DNA of 17,139 nt from Limnovirga sp038203525 (GTDB lineage: Bacteria; Bacteroidota; Bacteroidia; Chitinophagales; Chitinophagaceae): NCBI GenBank assembly GCA_038203525.1, contig JBBRDW010000100.1, positions 1 through 17,139 of the forward strand, in the 5' to 3' direction. The notes under the pieces are model-generated. The model was not told the origin of the DNA, made no database searches, and worked only from the letters and a program-made list of their open reading frames with translations. The first letter of the stretch is position 1; each line of letters begins with the position of its first letter. This document shows, piece by piece, positions 8,003 through 15,818 of the stretch. Position numbers and translations under genes: made by a program.

Positions 8003-8440
8003 ATGAACCGCATAATTTTCATCCATTGCTTTTTAATACTGTTTTCTGCCGCTTCTTTTGCAGCAAGAGATACTGTTATTGTACATAAAGATCCACGCCT
8101 GGATATATTTACATCCAAAGAAACTGCAGTTAATAGATTAACAGCTAAAATGACGAGCTCCGGTCGCTACAGGGGCTACCGGTTGCAGGTGATTAATACC
8201 CGCACCCGAGAGAATGCTTTTAAAGTCAAGTCGGATATGCTGCAGCTTTTCCCCGACCAAAAAGCCTATATCGCTTTTCAGTCGCCTTATTTTAAAGTAA
8301 GGATCGGTAATTTTTTGCATAAGCCAGATGCAGTTGCATTTCAGCAGCAGGTTTCCAGAAAGTTTCACCAGATTACCTACATTGTGGAAGACATTATAGA
8401 ATACACACCAAAAGATGAAGACGATCCTTCCTTAAATTAA
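8003..8440 (+). CDS. Exported SPOR-domain protein
   Basis: A 145-aa protein with a signal peptide (MNRIIFIHCFLILFSAASFA, cleavage near residue 20-21), a charged linker, and a SPOR domain at about residues 56-132 (GYRLQVINTRTRENAFKVKS through YFKVRIGNFLHKPDAVAFQQ to TYIVED). SPOR domains bind denuded peptidoglycan glycan strands, often at the division site, so a periplasmic cell-wall role is likely; this specific protein is not otherwise recognised. Cys9 lies within the hydrophobic core and is not a convincing lipobox. The gene lies 45 bp after deoC and ends 13 bp before the M20 amidohydrolase, which points to co-transcription with the latter. Confidence 0.85.
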   Translation: MNRIIFIHCFLILFSAASFAARDTVIVHKDPRLDIFTSKETAVNRLTAKMTSSGRYRGYRLQVINTRTRENAFKVKSDMLQLFPDQKAYIAFQSPYFKVRIGNFLHKPDAVAFQQQVSRKFHQITYIVEDIIEYTPKDEDDPSLN

Positions 8441-8453
8441 CAAAGCGCTGATT

Positions 8454-9635
8454 ATGGTGAAAGAAAAAATAAAGAGTTTGGCGGCCAGCTATTTTAAAGA
8501 TTTTGTAGCTATACGGCAGCACCTGCATGCGCACCCTGAATTAAGTTATAAGGAATTTGAAACGTCAAAATTTATTCAAAAAAAATTGGATGAATTTGGT
8601 ATTCCGTACCAGCTAATGGCCACTACCGGCATTGCTGCTTTGATCGAAGGCAAAAATGCCGGCAGCCGCGTAATTGCTTTGCGCGGAGACATGGACGCAT
8701 TGCCTATACAGGAAGAAAATGATGTGCCTTACAAATCTGTAAACCATGGAATAATGCATGCCTGTGGCCACGATGTGCATACCACCTGTTTACTGGGCGC
8801 GGCAAAAATTCTCCATGAGCTACGAGACGAATGGGAGGGAACGGTAAAACTTATTTTTCAGCCTGGCGAGGAGCGTAACCCCGGCGGCGCCAGCCTGATG
8901 ATCAAAGACGGCGTACTTGAAAATCCCGCACCACATGGCATTGCAGCTTTGCATGTACATCCCGGCCTCGATTTAGGTAAACTTAGTTTCCGCTCAGGCA
9001 GGGTGATGGCAAGTGCAGATGAAATTTTCATCACCATAAAAAGTATTGGAGGTCATGCCGCAGCACCACATCTTACGGCAGATACTATTCTTATAGCATC
9101 GCACCTGATAGTAAGCCTTCAGCAGATCATCAGCAGGAACAACAATCCAACTTCGCCTTCGGTACTATCAATCTGTTCAATACACGGTGGCAACACCACC
9201 AACGTAATACCCAGCGAAGTGCACCTGATGGGGACTTTCAGGGCTATGAACGAGCCATGGCGTTATAAAGCGCATGAGCTTATAACAAAACTTACTATAG
9301 GCCTGGTAACTTCAATGGGTGCAGAAGCAGATATAAAGATCGATGTTGGTTACCCCACAGTCGATAATGACGAAACGCTTACTACGAACGCAAAAAATCT
9401 TGCCGGCAATTACCTGGGAGAAGAGAATGTTTCCGAAACTGAACTTCGCATGGGCGCCGAAGATTTTGGATATTATACTCAAAAAATACCGGGCTGTTTC
9501 TTCAGATTGGGGGTACGTAACGAGACGGAAGGTATCGTTCACAATGTGCATACCCCAAAATTCAATATAGATGAAGCTGCTATAGAAACAGGAATGGGAA
9601 TTATGGCCTGGCTAGGTGCATCGCTGGTTCCTTAA
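8454..9635 (+). CDS. M20-family amidohydrolase (N-acyl-amino-acid / hippurate hydrolase type)
   Basis: A 393-aa member of the M20D metallopeptidase family, which hydrolyses N-acyl or amide bonds of amino-acid conjugates with a two-metal site. Visible ligands and motifs: RQHLHAHPELSYKEFET near the N-terminus, GDMDALPI at 79-85, ACGHDVHT with Cys104 and His106, QPGEE with Glu139/Glu140, His167 in ALHVHP, the dimerisation-domain motif GGHAAAPH at 199-206, and His366 in HNVHTPKF. All catalytic elements are present. There is no signal peptide, so it should be cytoplasmic. The exact substrate (acetyl-amino acids, hippurate, IAA conjugates, aminobenzoyl-glutamate) cannot be told from sequence. It follows the SPOR gene after 13 bp. 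Confidence 0.92.
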   Translation: MVKEKIKSLAASYFKDFVAIRQHLHAHPELSYKEFETSKFIQKKLDEFGIPYQLMATTGIAALIEGKNAGSRVIALRGDMDALPIQEENDVPYKSVNHGIMHACGHDVHTTCLLGAAKILHELRDEWEGTVKLIFQPGEERNPGGASLMIKDGVLENPAPHGIAALHVHPGLDLGKLSFRSGRVMASADEIFITIKSIGGHAAAPHLTADTILIASHLIVSLQQIISRNNNPTSPSVLSICSIHGGNTTNVIPSEVHLMGTFRAMNEPWRYKAHELITKLTIGLVTSMGAEADIKIDVGYPTVDNDETLTTNAKNLAGNYLGEENVSETELRMGAEDFGYYTQKIPGCFFRLGVRNETEGIVHNVHTPKFNIDEAAIETGMGIMAWLGASLVP

Positions 9636-9697
9636 AACAATAAAATTTCTCAGCAAAGTTTTTATTTTTTTATAAGCAGGGCTGTATCACTACATTT

Positions 9698-9715
9698 AAG
9701 CTGCTGGTGCAGCTT
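9698..9715. repeat. Small perfect hairpin between M20 gene and histidine kinase
   Basis: AAGCTGC (9698-9704) and GCAGCTT (9709-9715) form a perfect 7-bp stem with loop TGGT in the 146-bp gap. No T-tract follows. On the minus strand the AAGCTGCACCAGCAGC text resembles the middle of repeat copy 8 (AAAGCTGCATAGCAGC), so it may be a worn relative of that element. Confidence 0.5.
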
Positions 9716-9802
9716 GGCCCGCAAGGGTGGTGTTCGCTGACCTGCACATTGTGGTCTTTACTCATCAAAAAAAGGCATTGATTGTTTAACAAGCCTCTCC
9801 AT

Positions 9803-11848
9803 ATGATAAATTTTTACTGCGGAGCCATCAGCAGACGCAAACTGTGCCTGTTTATTTTTTTAAACCTTTTTGTCGTTACAGGATACAGCCAGCAAAAAGC
9901 AATTGATAGCTGCCTCGAAATTTTGCACAATCATTTAAAGGAAGATTCAGTTCGGGTAAACGCGTTAGCCAGATTATCTGCATTATACCAAACCAGTAAC
10001 CTTAAAAATGCAGAATATTACGCTCTTCAAGCTCTGGCAATCGCCAAAAAAATAAATGAAAATAATTCAATGTGTATCGCCTTATCGCAAACTGGCAGTG
10101 TGTACGCATGGGAGCGAAAAACTACAGAGGCTTTAAATACCTATTTCAAACTGCTGCAGATAGCCGAAAAAATAAACTCCGAGCCCTGGTTAATGAAAGC
10201 TTACCTGGGTATTGGATATGTTTATGAGCTGGAAAACGAATGGGATAAAGCCCTTGAAAATAGTTTTAAAGCATTGCATTTTGCAGAGAATACAAAGGAT
10301 CCCTATATAATCGGGTATCTGTATGATTATATAGGTTCAGAATATCTTGGCTTGGGTAAGGTCCAAAAAGCCGAAGACTATTTAAAAAAAGCCTGTACCC
10401 TGCTGGAACAAAGCGGAAACCCTGACGAGCTCGGTGATTCTCATATTAACCTGGCCAAAGTATTTGCGACAAAAAACCAGTTTGATTCAGCTAAATTTCA
10501 TTTCGAACATGCCATTTCAATTTTTATTAGTAGAAACGAGCCTTACCAGGTTGCAGACGCGTACCAGCAAATGGGCGATATGTATGAACAACGGGGATTG
10601 TACGCGGAGGCAAAGGCCTGCTACAAAAAAACAATTGCTAACTATAATATAAATGACGTAGCAGAAGCTGATTATGCCCTCGCAGTTTTAGGTCTGGGTG
10701 CAGTAGCTCTTGGAGAAAAGCACTACGATATTGCTTCAAAAATATTTCAGGAAGAATTTGATAAGATCAAGGAAGCAGGTATTATGGAGCCACAGCTCAA
10801 ATACCTGAAATATATGGCAAAAGCAGATTCAGCTTCAGGCAACTACAAAAAAGCGCTGGAGCATATGCAAGATTATACCTTGCTGTACGACAGTATTTAT
10901 AACGAAAAAAAAACCAAAGACGCGCAGCGCATGATGGTTGAATTTGATGTGCAGCGCAAGGAAAAAGAAAACGAGCAATTGAAACTGCAAAACGGCCTTG
11001 AAAAACAACGGGTGGAAATCTTTGCCGTATCTGGAGTTGTATTGCTGATAGCGGGTATATTTCTCGCTTTGTTATACAAACAAAAAATAGCTGCATTATC
11101 AGCTGTAAAAAGCCTTCAGTCTTCCACCGAAATAAAAAATAATGAGCTTGCGGTAATAAATGCGGTGAAAAATAAGCTTATCTCAATGATTGCACACGAT
11201 GTGCGTTCACCACTAACCTCCCTTCAAAATATCTTATACCTTGCAAGAGAAAAAATACTTGACGAGGAAGAATTTAAGAAGCTGAGTCTTATGCTCGACA
11301 GCGACATACGCCACATTATAAGCATGCTCGATAACACATTGCTTTGGGCAAGAGAACAGATACATTCCCTCAAAATAACCATGGTCGCCTTCAGCCTGAA
11401 CGAAATGGCCGAAGATGTATTATCACTTTACAACCAGGCCATACAGGACAAGCAACTCATAATAGTCAACAAAATTCCCCTTCCCAGCATGGTAATCACC
11501 GATAGAAATATCATCCATACTGTTTTGCGCAATATCCTTTCCAATGCTATAAAATTTACGCCGCCGGGTAAACATATTTCCTTCGAAACAGAAAAGAAAG
11601 ACGACTATTTATTTATTTCAATAAAAGACGAAGGCGTGGGAATTTCCGCAGAAATTCTGGATAAAATAAATAAAAAGGAATTCATTTCAACCCGCGGCAC
11701 CAACAACGAAAAAGGAACCGGCCTTGGGCTCATGTTCAGCTTTGAACTCCTCGCAAAACTCGATGAAAAAATATTCATCCAAACCATAGAAGGTGAGGGA
11801 ACAACCATCACTTTTTCAATCAAACGGCAGGAGACCACCACCCCGTAA
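9803..11848 (+). CDS. TPR-containing sensor histidine kinase
   Basis: A 681-aa membrane kinase. The start is placed at ATG 9803; the frame reaches a TTG at 9782, a less likely initiator. A hydrophobic signal segment (KLCLFIFLNLFVVTGYSQQ) exports residues about 32-395, which form at least six tetratricopeptide units (for instance AEYYALQALAIAKKI, ALNTYFKLLQIAEKI, ALENSFKALHFAENT, AEDYLKKACTLLEQS and AEAKACYKKTIANYN). A coiled coil (KEKENEQLKLQNGLEKQ) precedes the membrane helix at about 406-426. The cytoplasmic kinase has the H-box with His465 (IAHDVRSPLTS), N-box Asn581 (NILSNAIKF), G1 DEGVG (609-613) and G2 GTGLGL (638-643). All catalytic motifs are intact. No response regulator lies next to it, so its partner and signal are unknown. 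Confidence 0.92.
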   Translation: MINFYCGAISRRKLCLFIFLNLFVVTGYSQQKAIDSCLEILHNHLKEDSVRVNALARLSALYQTSNLKNAEYYALQALAIAKKINENNSMCIALSQTGSVYAWERKTTEALNTYFKLLQIAEKINSEPWLMKAYLGIGYVYELENEWDKALENSFKALHFAENTKDPYIIGYLYDYIGSEYLGLGKVQKAEDYLKKACTLLEQSGNPDELGDSHINLAKVFATKNQFDSAKFHFEHAISIFISRNEPYQVADAYQQMGDMYEQRGLYAEAKACYKKTIANYNINDVAEADYALAVLGLGAVALGEKHYDIASKIFQEEFDKIKEAGIMEPQLKYLKYMAKADSASGNYKKALEHMQDYTLLYDSIYNEKKTKDAQRMMVEFDVQRKEKENEQLKLQNGLEKQRVEIFAVSGVVLLIAGIFLALLYKQKIAALSAVKSLQSSTEIKNNELAVINAVKNKLISMIAHDVRSPLTSLQNILYLAREKILDEEEFKKLSLMLDSDIRHIISMLDNTLLWAREQIHSLKITMVAFSLNEMAEDVLSLYNQAIQDKQLIIVNKIPLPSMVITDRNIIHTVLRNILSNAIKFTPPGKHISFETEKKDDYLFISIKDEGVGISAEILDKINKKEFISTRGTNNEKGTGLGLMFSFELLAKLDEKIFIQTIEGEGTTITFSIKRQETTTP

Positions 11849-11907
11849 AAATTTGTCAAATTCTTTTATACTAATTTGCGCCTTTTCTGTAACAATGATT
11901 AATTTGA

Positions 11908-11970
11908 AATAATTTTATGTGCCCTGCAAAAGTTCTTTGGTCATCGTTCCTTGCGTCGCACACTTGTACT
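11908..11970 (-). repeat. Interspersed intergenic element, copy 5 (GATGACC subtype)
   Basis: Minus-strand order: AGTACAAGTGTGCGACGCAA, GGAACGATGACCAAAGAAC, TTTTGCAGGGCAC, then ATAAAATTATTTC. It keeps the common end and core, but its middle carries GATGACCAAAGAAC instead of AAAGCT. Copy 7 has the same middle. The A-rich end faces the end of the kinase gene. Confidence 0.8.
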
Positions 11971-12072
11971 TTTGTTTTCTGTGGATCAAAAAAAACACAT
12001 TGTAGATTGTACCATATTGCAGGCGCTAAAACCTTTTTGTAACAGCGTTTTAAGCCGATTGCCGCACTACCG

Positions 12073-12162
12073 GTAAACGGATTGCGACGCAGCCCTGCCA
12101 GACTGCGCCAGGCAGGTAGGGAAGACGCAATGGAAGCAGAAGCTGGTATCAACAGAAAAACA
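12073..12162 (+). repeat. Interspersed intergenic element, copy 6, with an inserted palindrome
   Basis: Plus-strand order: GTAAACGGATTGCGACGCAG, then CCTGCC-11 nt-GGCAGG (an inverted repeat at 12094-12116), a purine-rich stretch, then GCTGGTATCAACAGAAAAAC. Both ends match copies 1 and 2 (ATTGCGACGCA and GCTGGTATCA), but the unit is about 90 bp rather than 60, consistent with an insertion in its middle. The A-rich end faces maeB. Confidence 0.55.
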
Positions 12163-12233
12163 AATTGTGGTAAAAAATTAGCTATAACAAAACAAGATAA
12201 AAAAAATCATTCACAAAAAGGGTTCAAAAATAT

Positions 12234-14570
12234 ATGGCAAACGAACTACGCAGGGAACAGGCTTTGGAATACCACTCCAGCGGCCGGCCAGGCAAAATTG
12301 AAGTTATACCCACCAAAGAAGCCAAAACACAGCGGGATCTTTCACTCGCCTACAGTCCCGGCGTGGCAGAGCCCTGCAAAGAAATATTTAAGAACAGAGA
12401 AGATGTTTACAAATACACAGCAAAAGGTAACCTGGTTGCAGTAATAACCAATGGCACCGCTGTTTTAGGCCTTGGCGATATTGGCCCCGAAGCCAGCAAA
12501 CCGGTAATGGAAGGCAAAGCAGTGCTTTTTAAAATCTTCGCCGATATCGATGTTTTCGACATAGAGATCAATGAAAAAGACCCCGATAAATTTATCCAGA
12601 TTGTAAAAGCACTCGAACCAACATTTGGCGGCATTAACCTGGAAGATATTAAAGCACCCGAATGTTTTTACATAGAACGAATGTTGCGGGAGCAGTGCAA
12701 TATTCCTGTAATGCACGATGACCAGCACGGCACGGCCATTATAAGCAGCGCGGCCTTGTTAAATGCACTGGAGCTCCAGAAAAAAAAGATAGATAAGGTA
12801 AGAATTGTGGTTAACGGTGCCGGTGCTGCCGCAATGGCCTGCGCGCAGTTATATGCGGCACTGGGCGCTAAGTACGAAAACTTTATTCTATTTGATAAAG
12901 ATGGGGTGCTGCACGAAGAGCGAACTGATCTTGATGACATTAAAAGAAGGTTCGCAGTAAATAAAAATGACTGGACCTTAGAAAAGGCCATGAAAGACGC
13001 CGATGTTTTTCTAGGCTTAAGTGTAGGCAATGTGGTAACACAGGATATGATAAGAAGCATGGCCAAAAACCCCATCGCTTTTGCCATGGCCAACCCCGAT
13101 CCGGAAATTACTTACGAAGATGCAATAGCTGTAAGAAAAGACATCATCATGGCCACGGGCCGAAGCGACTATCCTAACCAGGTTAATAACGTGCTGGGCT
13201 TCCCCTATATATTCCGCGGAGCATTGGATGTACGTGCAAAGCAAATAAACGAAGCCATGAAACTGGCTGCTGTAAAGGCGCTGGCAGAACTTGCCAAAAC
13301 TCCGGTACCAGATATTGTGAATATGGCCTACAATAAAAAAACAATGGCCTTTGGCCCAGAATATATTATACCAAAGCCACTGGACCCACGTCTGCTTGCT
13401 GCTATTGCACCCGCAGTAGCAAAAGCAGCTATTGAAAGTGGTGTTGCTCAAAAAATAATTGAGAGCTGGGACAGATACACGGTGGAATTAAACAAACGCC
13501 TTGGCCTCGATAACCAGGTGATGCGCATTATCGGCAACAAAGCCCGCCGGGATCCTAAGCGCATTGTATTTGCTGAGGCTGATAATCAGAAAATATTGAA
13601 GGCGGCCAGCCTTATTTATGATGATGGTATTGCTTACCCTATTTTGCTGGGCGAAGAAGAGAAAATAAGAAAGATAGCCAAGGACAACCATATTGATATT
13701 TCAGATCTGCCAATCATAGATACCCGCCATGAATCCACAGAGGAGAAACGTGCTTTTTATGCCGAACTCTACTTTAACAAACGTCAGCGCCGGGGTTCAA
13801 ATTATTATGAAAGTAAAAAGCTGATGCGGGAACGAAACAACTTCGGCTGTATGATGGTGGAAACAGGCGATGCTGATGGAATGATATCGGGCCTTACTAA
13901 AAATTACGCTGAAACCATACGCCCGGCCCTGCAGATAATTGGTACGGAAGAAGGCGTAAAAAAAATTGCTGGCATGTATCTGCTGCTTACCCGCAAAGGC
14001 CCCCTGTTCCTGGCCGATACTACCGTCAATTTTAATCCTACAGCCGAAGAGCTTGCCGATATAACCTTGATGGTGGCAAAAGAAGTGCGCAATTTTAATA
14101 TTACCCCGCGCATAGCCATGCTCAGTTACAGCAACTTTGGCAGCAGCGATTCGCCGGAGGCAAACCTGGTAGCAAAAGCCACACAAATTGTAAAGCAACG
14201 TAACCCTTCACTCATTATTGACGGTGAAATACAGGCCTGGGTTCCTTTTAATAAAGAAATTTTAAAAGACAATTATCCATTCAGCAGTCTGGTTGATCAG
14301 GATGTGAACGTGATGATTTTCCCTAACCTGGCTGCGGGTAACGTGGCTTACAATCTGTTGAAGGAGGTAGGTGGTGCCGATGCAATAGGGCCAATATTGC
14401 TTGGCCTAAAAAAGCCGGTACATGTATTGCAGCTCGGCAGCACTGTTCGCAGCATTATTAATATGGCTAATATTGCTGTGGTGGATGCGCAAACAAAAAG
14501 CAGGATAGATACAGAAGATGAGGTAAAGCGCTCGCCATGGTGGAAACGGGGAAGGAAAAACGGCCGGTAA
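12234..14570 (+). CDS. maeB: NADP-dependent malic enzyme with phosphotransacetylase-like C-terminal domain
   Basis: MaeB oxidatively decarboxylates L-malate to pyruvate, producing NADPH in most members, in the cytoplasm. The 778-aa length and domain order are normal for the MaeB type. Residues about 1-425 are the malic enzyme: Tyr40 in AYSPGVAEPCKE, Lys95 in EGKAVLFK, metal ligands Glu137/Asp138 in NLEDIKAPE and Asp162/Asp163 in MHDDQHGTAII, the nucleotide-binding loop NGAGAAAMA near 194-202, and asparagines in ANPDPEI and SDYPNQVNN. Residues about 440-765 resemble phosphate acetyltransferase (RIVFAEADNQKILKAA, DGEIQAWVPFN, FPNLAAGNVAYNLLK, LGSTVRSIINM). In characterised MaeB proteins this half has no transferase activity and senses acetyl-CoA. 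ATG 12234 starts the family N-terminus. It is probably monocistronic, with a repeat element in the gap on each side. Confidence 0.96.
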   Translation: MANELRREQALEYHSSGRPGKIEVIPTKEAKTQRDLSLAYSPGVAEPCKEIFKNREDVYKYTAKGNLVAVITNGTAVLGLGDIGPEASKPVMEGKAVLFKIFADIDVFDIEINEKDPDKFIQIVKALEPTFGGINLEDIKAPECFYIERMLREQCNIPVMHDDQHGTAIISSAALLNALELQKKKIDKVRIVVNGAGAAAMACAQLYAALGAKYENFILFDKDGVLHEERTDLDDIKRRFAVNKNDWTLEKAMKDADVFLGLSVGNVVTQDMIRSMAKNPIAFAMANPDPEITYEDAIAVRKDIIMATGRSDYPNQVNNVLGFPYIFRGALDVRAKQINEAMKLAAVKALAELAKTPVPDIVNMAYNKKTMAFGPEYIIPKPLDPRLLAAIAPAVAKAAIESGVAQKIIESWDRYTVELNKRLGLDNQVMRIIGNKARRDPKRIVFAEADNQKILKAASLIYDDGIAYPILLGEEEKIRKIAKDNHIDISDLPIIDTRHESTEEKRAFYAELYFNKRQRRGSNYYESKKLMRERNNFGCMMVETGDADGMISGLTKNYAETIRPALQIIGTEEGVKKIAGMYLLLTRKGPLFLADTTVNFNPTAEELADITLMVAKEVRNFNITPRIAMLSYSNFGSSDSPEANLVAKATQIVKQRNPSLIIDGEIQAWVPFNKEILKDNYPFSSLVDQDVNVMIFPNLAAGNVAYNLLKEVGGADAIGPILLGLKKPVHVLQLGSTVRSIINMANIAVVDAQTKSRIDTEDEVKRSPWWKRGRKNGR

Positions 14571-14602
14571 TCTTATGCTGGATTAATGCACTGGATTTAA
14601 TA

Positions 14603-14662
14603 CAAATTATTAATCCGGCTTATGGTTCTTTGGTCATCGCCGCTTGTGTCACTCACTTGTAC
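14603..14662 (-). repeat. Interspersed intergenic element, copy 7 (GATGACC subtype)
   Basis: Minus-strand order: GTACAAGTGAGTGACACAAG, CGGCGATGACCAAAGAACC, ATAAGCCGGATTAATAATTTG. Compared with copy 5 the core is decayed (GTGACACAA instead of GTGCGACGCAA), but the GATGACCAAAGAAC block is intact. The A/T-rich end faces the maeB stop. The 14592-14615 region can fold (CTGGATTTAATA with TATTAATCCGG, one bulge) and might help end maeB transcripts. Confidence 0.7.
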
Positions 14663-14861
14663 ATTCAGAACATTGAGGAGCAATCAGCAGTCAGCTATCA
14701 GATTTCAGCAAAAATTTCTTAGTACATTATTTTCCCGGTAAATGGAGATAGCTGAAAGTTTTGCCAACGCGCAGTAGTTCTGCTACGCCAGCGAAGAAAA
14801 TTAATTAGTATTTTCCAGCAGTGTGGCCCCAAAAAATTATTAATACCATAAAAAATTACCA

Positions 14862-15605
14862 GTGTTATCATTATTTCTTAATCATCTCGGAAGGTTTTTA
14901 ACGATGCTGCGCAGCATGTTTACCAAACCTGAAAACATGAAAATGTACTGGAAAGAACTTATGCACCAGTGTGTTGAAATTGGTGTTGGCTCCTTACCAA
15001 TTGTAGTAATTATTTCTTTGTTTCTTGGCGCGGTAACCACAGTGCAAACCGCTTACCAGCTGGTAAGCCCGCTGGTGCCCCAGTCAACCATAGCACAGAT
15101 TGTACGCGACAGTGTAATACTTGAATTGTCGCCAACGGTTGTATGTATAGTGCTGGCAGGTGTAGTAGGCAGTAAGATTGCCAGTGAACTGGGTAATATG
15201 CGAACGACTGAGCAGATTGATGCACTGGAAATCATGGGTATTAATACCCGCAGTTATTTGGTAATGCCAAAGATAATAGGTGCTTTAATTGTGGTTCCTT
15301 TTCTGGTAGTTATTTCTGCTGTGCTGGCAATTTGGGGCGGCCGTACGGCTGGTTCCATGTCTGGTATTCTTGCTCCTGAAATTTTTGACAATGGTCTTCG
15401 GCAGAACCTTAATATTTTCAATATAACTTTCGCTTTGTATAAAGCTTACACTTTTGCTTTTATCATCAGCAGTATTCCGGCTTATTATGGCTACCATGTA
15501 AAAGGCGGCGCATTAGAAATAGGGCGTGCCAGTACCACCTCGGTGGTTGTTAGCTGTATTATGATACTTTTTGCAGATTATGTGCTGGCAGCTATTTTCC
15601 TGTAA
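14862..15605 (+). CDS. mlaE: MlaE/YrbE-family ABC transporter permease
   Basis: A 247-aa inner-membrane protein of the MlaE permease family, which with an MlaF-type ATPase and an MCE-domain protein moves phospholipids between the two membranes of Gram-negative bacteria. It begins with the amphipathic interface helix typical of the family (LFLNHLGRFLTMLRSMFTKPE), followed by about five to six hydrophobic segments; the conserved central loop reads VGSKIASELGNMRTTEQIDALEIMGINTRSYLVMPKI (part of it spans residues about 106-142). The start is a GTG at 14862: the first in-frame ATG (14904) would remove the interface helix, and an in-frame stop lies at 14841. No ATPase or MCE gene is adjacent; the next gene is convergent. 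Confidence 0.93.
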   Translation: MLSLFLNHLGRFLTMLRSMFTKPENMKMYWKELMHQCVEIGVGSLPIVVIISLFLGAVTTVQTAYQLVSPLVPQSTIAQIVRDSVILELSPTVVCIVLAGVVGSKIASELGNMRTTEQIDALEIMGINTRSYLVMPKIIGALIVVPFLVVISAVLAIWGGRTAGSMSGILAPEIFDNGLRQNLNIFNITFALYKAYTFAFIISSIPAYYGYHVKGGALEIGRASTTSVVVSCIMILFADYVLAAIFL

Positions 15606-15607
15606 AT

Positions 15608-15636
15608 GCCACGCCTTAAAGTGGGCTACAAATTTT
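15608..15636 (+). terminator. Possible weak terminator after mlaE
   Basis: GCCAC (15608-15612) can pair with GTGG (15621-15624) plus a neighbouring GC around a GCCTTAAA loop, followed a few bases on by ATTTTTCC. It starts 3 bp after the mlaE stop. The stem is short and the T-tract is offset, so the call is tentative. Confidence 0.35.
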
Positions 15637-15686
15637 TCCTTTAGATAAAGCCGCAACCTCGCATTAGTTGCCCAGCGGAAAAAAAA

Positions 15687-15750
15687 AGTACAAGAGTGCG
15701 ACGCAACCAAAGCTGCATAGCAGCAATACTGCCTGGCTCAAAAAAAATAG
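15687..15750 (+). repeat. Interspersed intergenic element, copy 8
   Basis: Plus-strand order: AGTACAAGAGTGCGACGCAA, CCAAAGCTGCATAGCAGC, AATACTGCCTGGCTC, then eight A and TAG. It is a well preserved copy lying between the convergent mlaE and bshA genes, with the A-rich end toward bshA. Just beyond it, CTTGTACT (15753-15760) is the exact inverse of its AGTACAAG end, so the whole element is bracketed by an 8-bp inverted repeat. Confidence 0.85.
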
Positions 15751-15787
15751 AGCTTGTACTACTGATCTTTAAAGACTTAACGGCAAT

Positions 15788-15808
15788 AACTTGATCAACC
15801 GCTCAAGT
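15788..15808. repeat. Small inverted repeats beyond the bshA 3' end
   Basis: ACTTGA and TCAAGT form a perfect 6-bp stem around an 8-nt loop, nested near a wider AGACTT / AAGTCT pair (from about 15773). It lies just past the bshA stop codon (15819, minus strand). There is no clear T-tract on the minus strand, so a terminator role is uncertain. Confidence 0.35.
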
Positions 15809-15818
15809 CTTCAACCAA

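Larger units (their letters stand above)
11849..12233. other. 385-bp gap between histidine kinase and maeB
   Basis: I see no gene here: a frame from 12082 overlaps maeB and starts inside a repeat, and a minus-strand frame at 11871-12152 spans two repeats. The gap contains two divergently oriented interspersed elements, copies 5 and 6, and an AT-rich leader before maeB. No convincing terminator follows the kinase gene; AATTTG-T-CAAATT near 11854 is too tight to form a useful hairpin. Confidence 0.6.

Noticed and set aside
9782..9802. TTG start adding 7 residues to the histidine kinase
   Set aside because: An ATG follows at 9803, and the added residues are outside the signal segment and not needed.
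12082..12444. Plus-strand 120-codon frame overlapping the maeB start
   Set aside because: It begins inside repeat copy 6 and continues in another frame over conserved maeB sequence; the product is low-complexity and unrecognised.
14761..14810. Hairpin around GTAG-TTCT-CTAC upstream of mlaE as a classical REP with a GTAG head
   Set aside because: The stem is short and the sequence is not shared with the other elements in the window.
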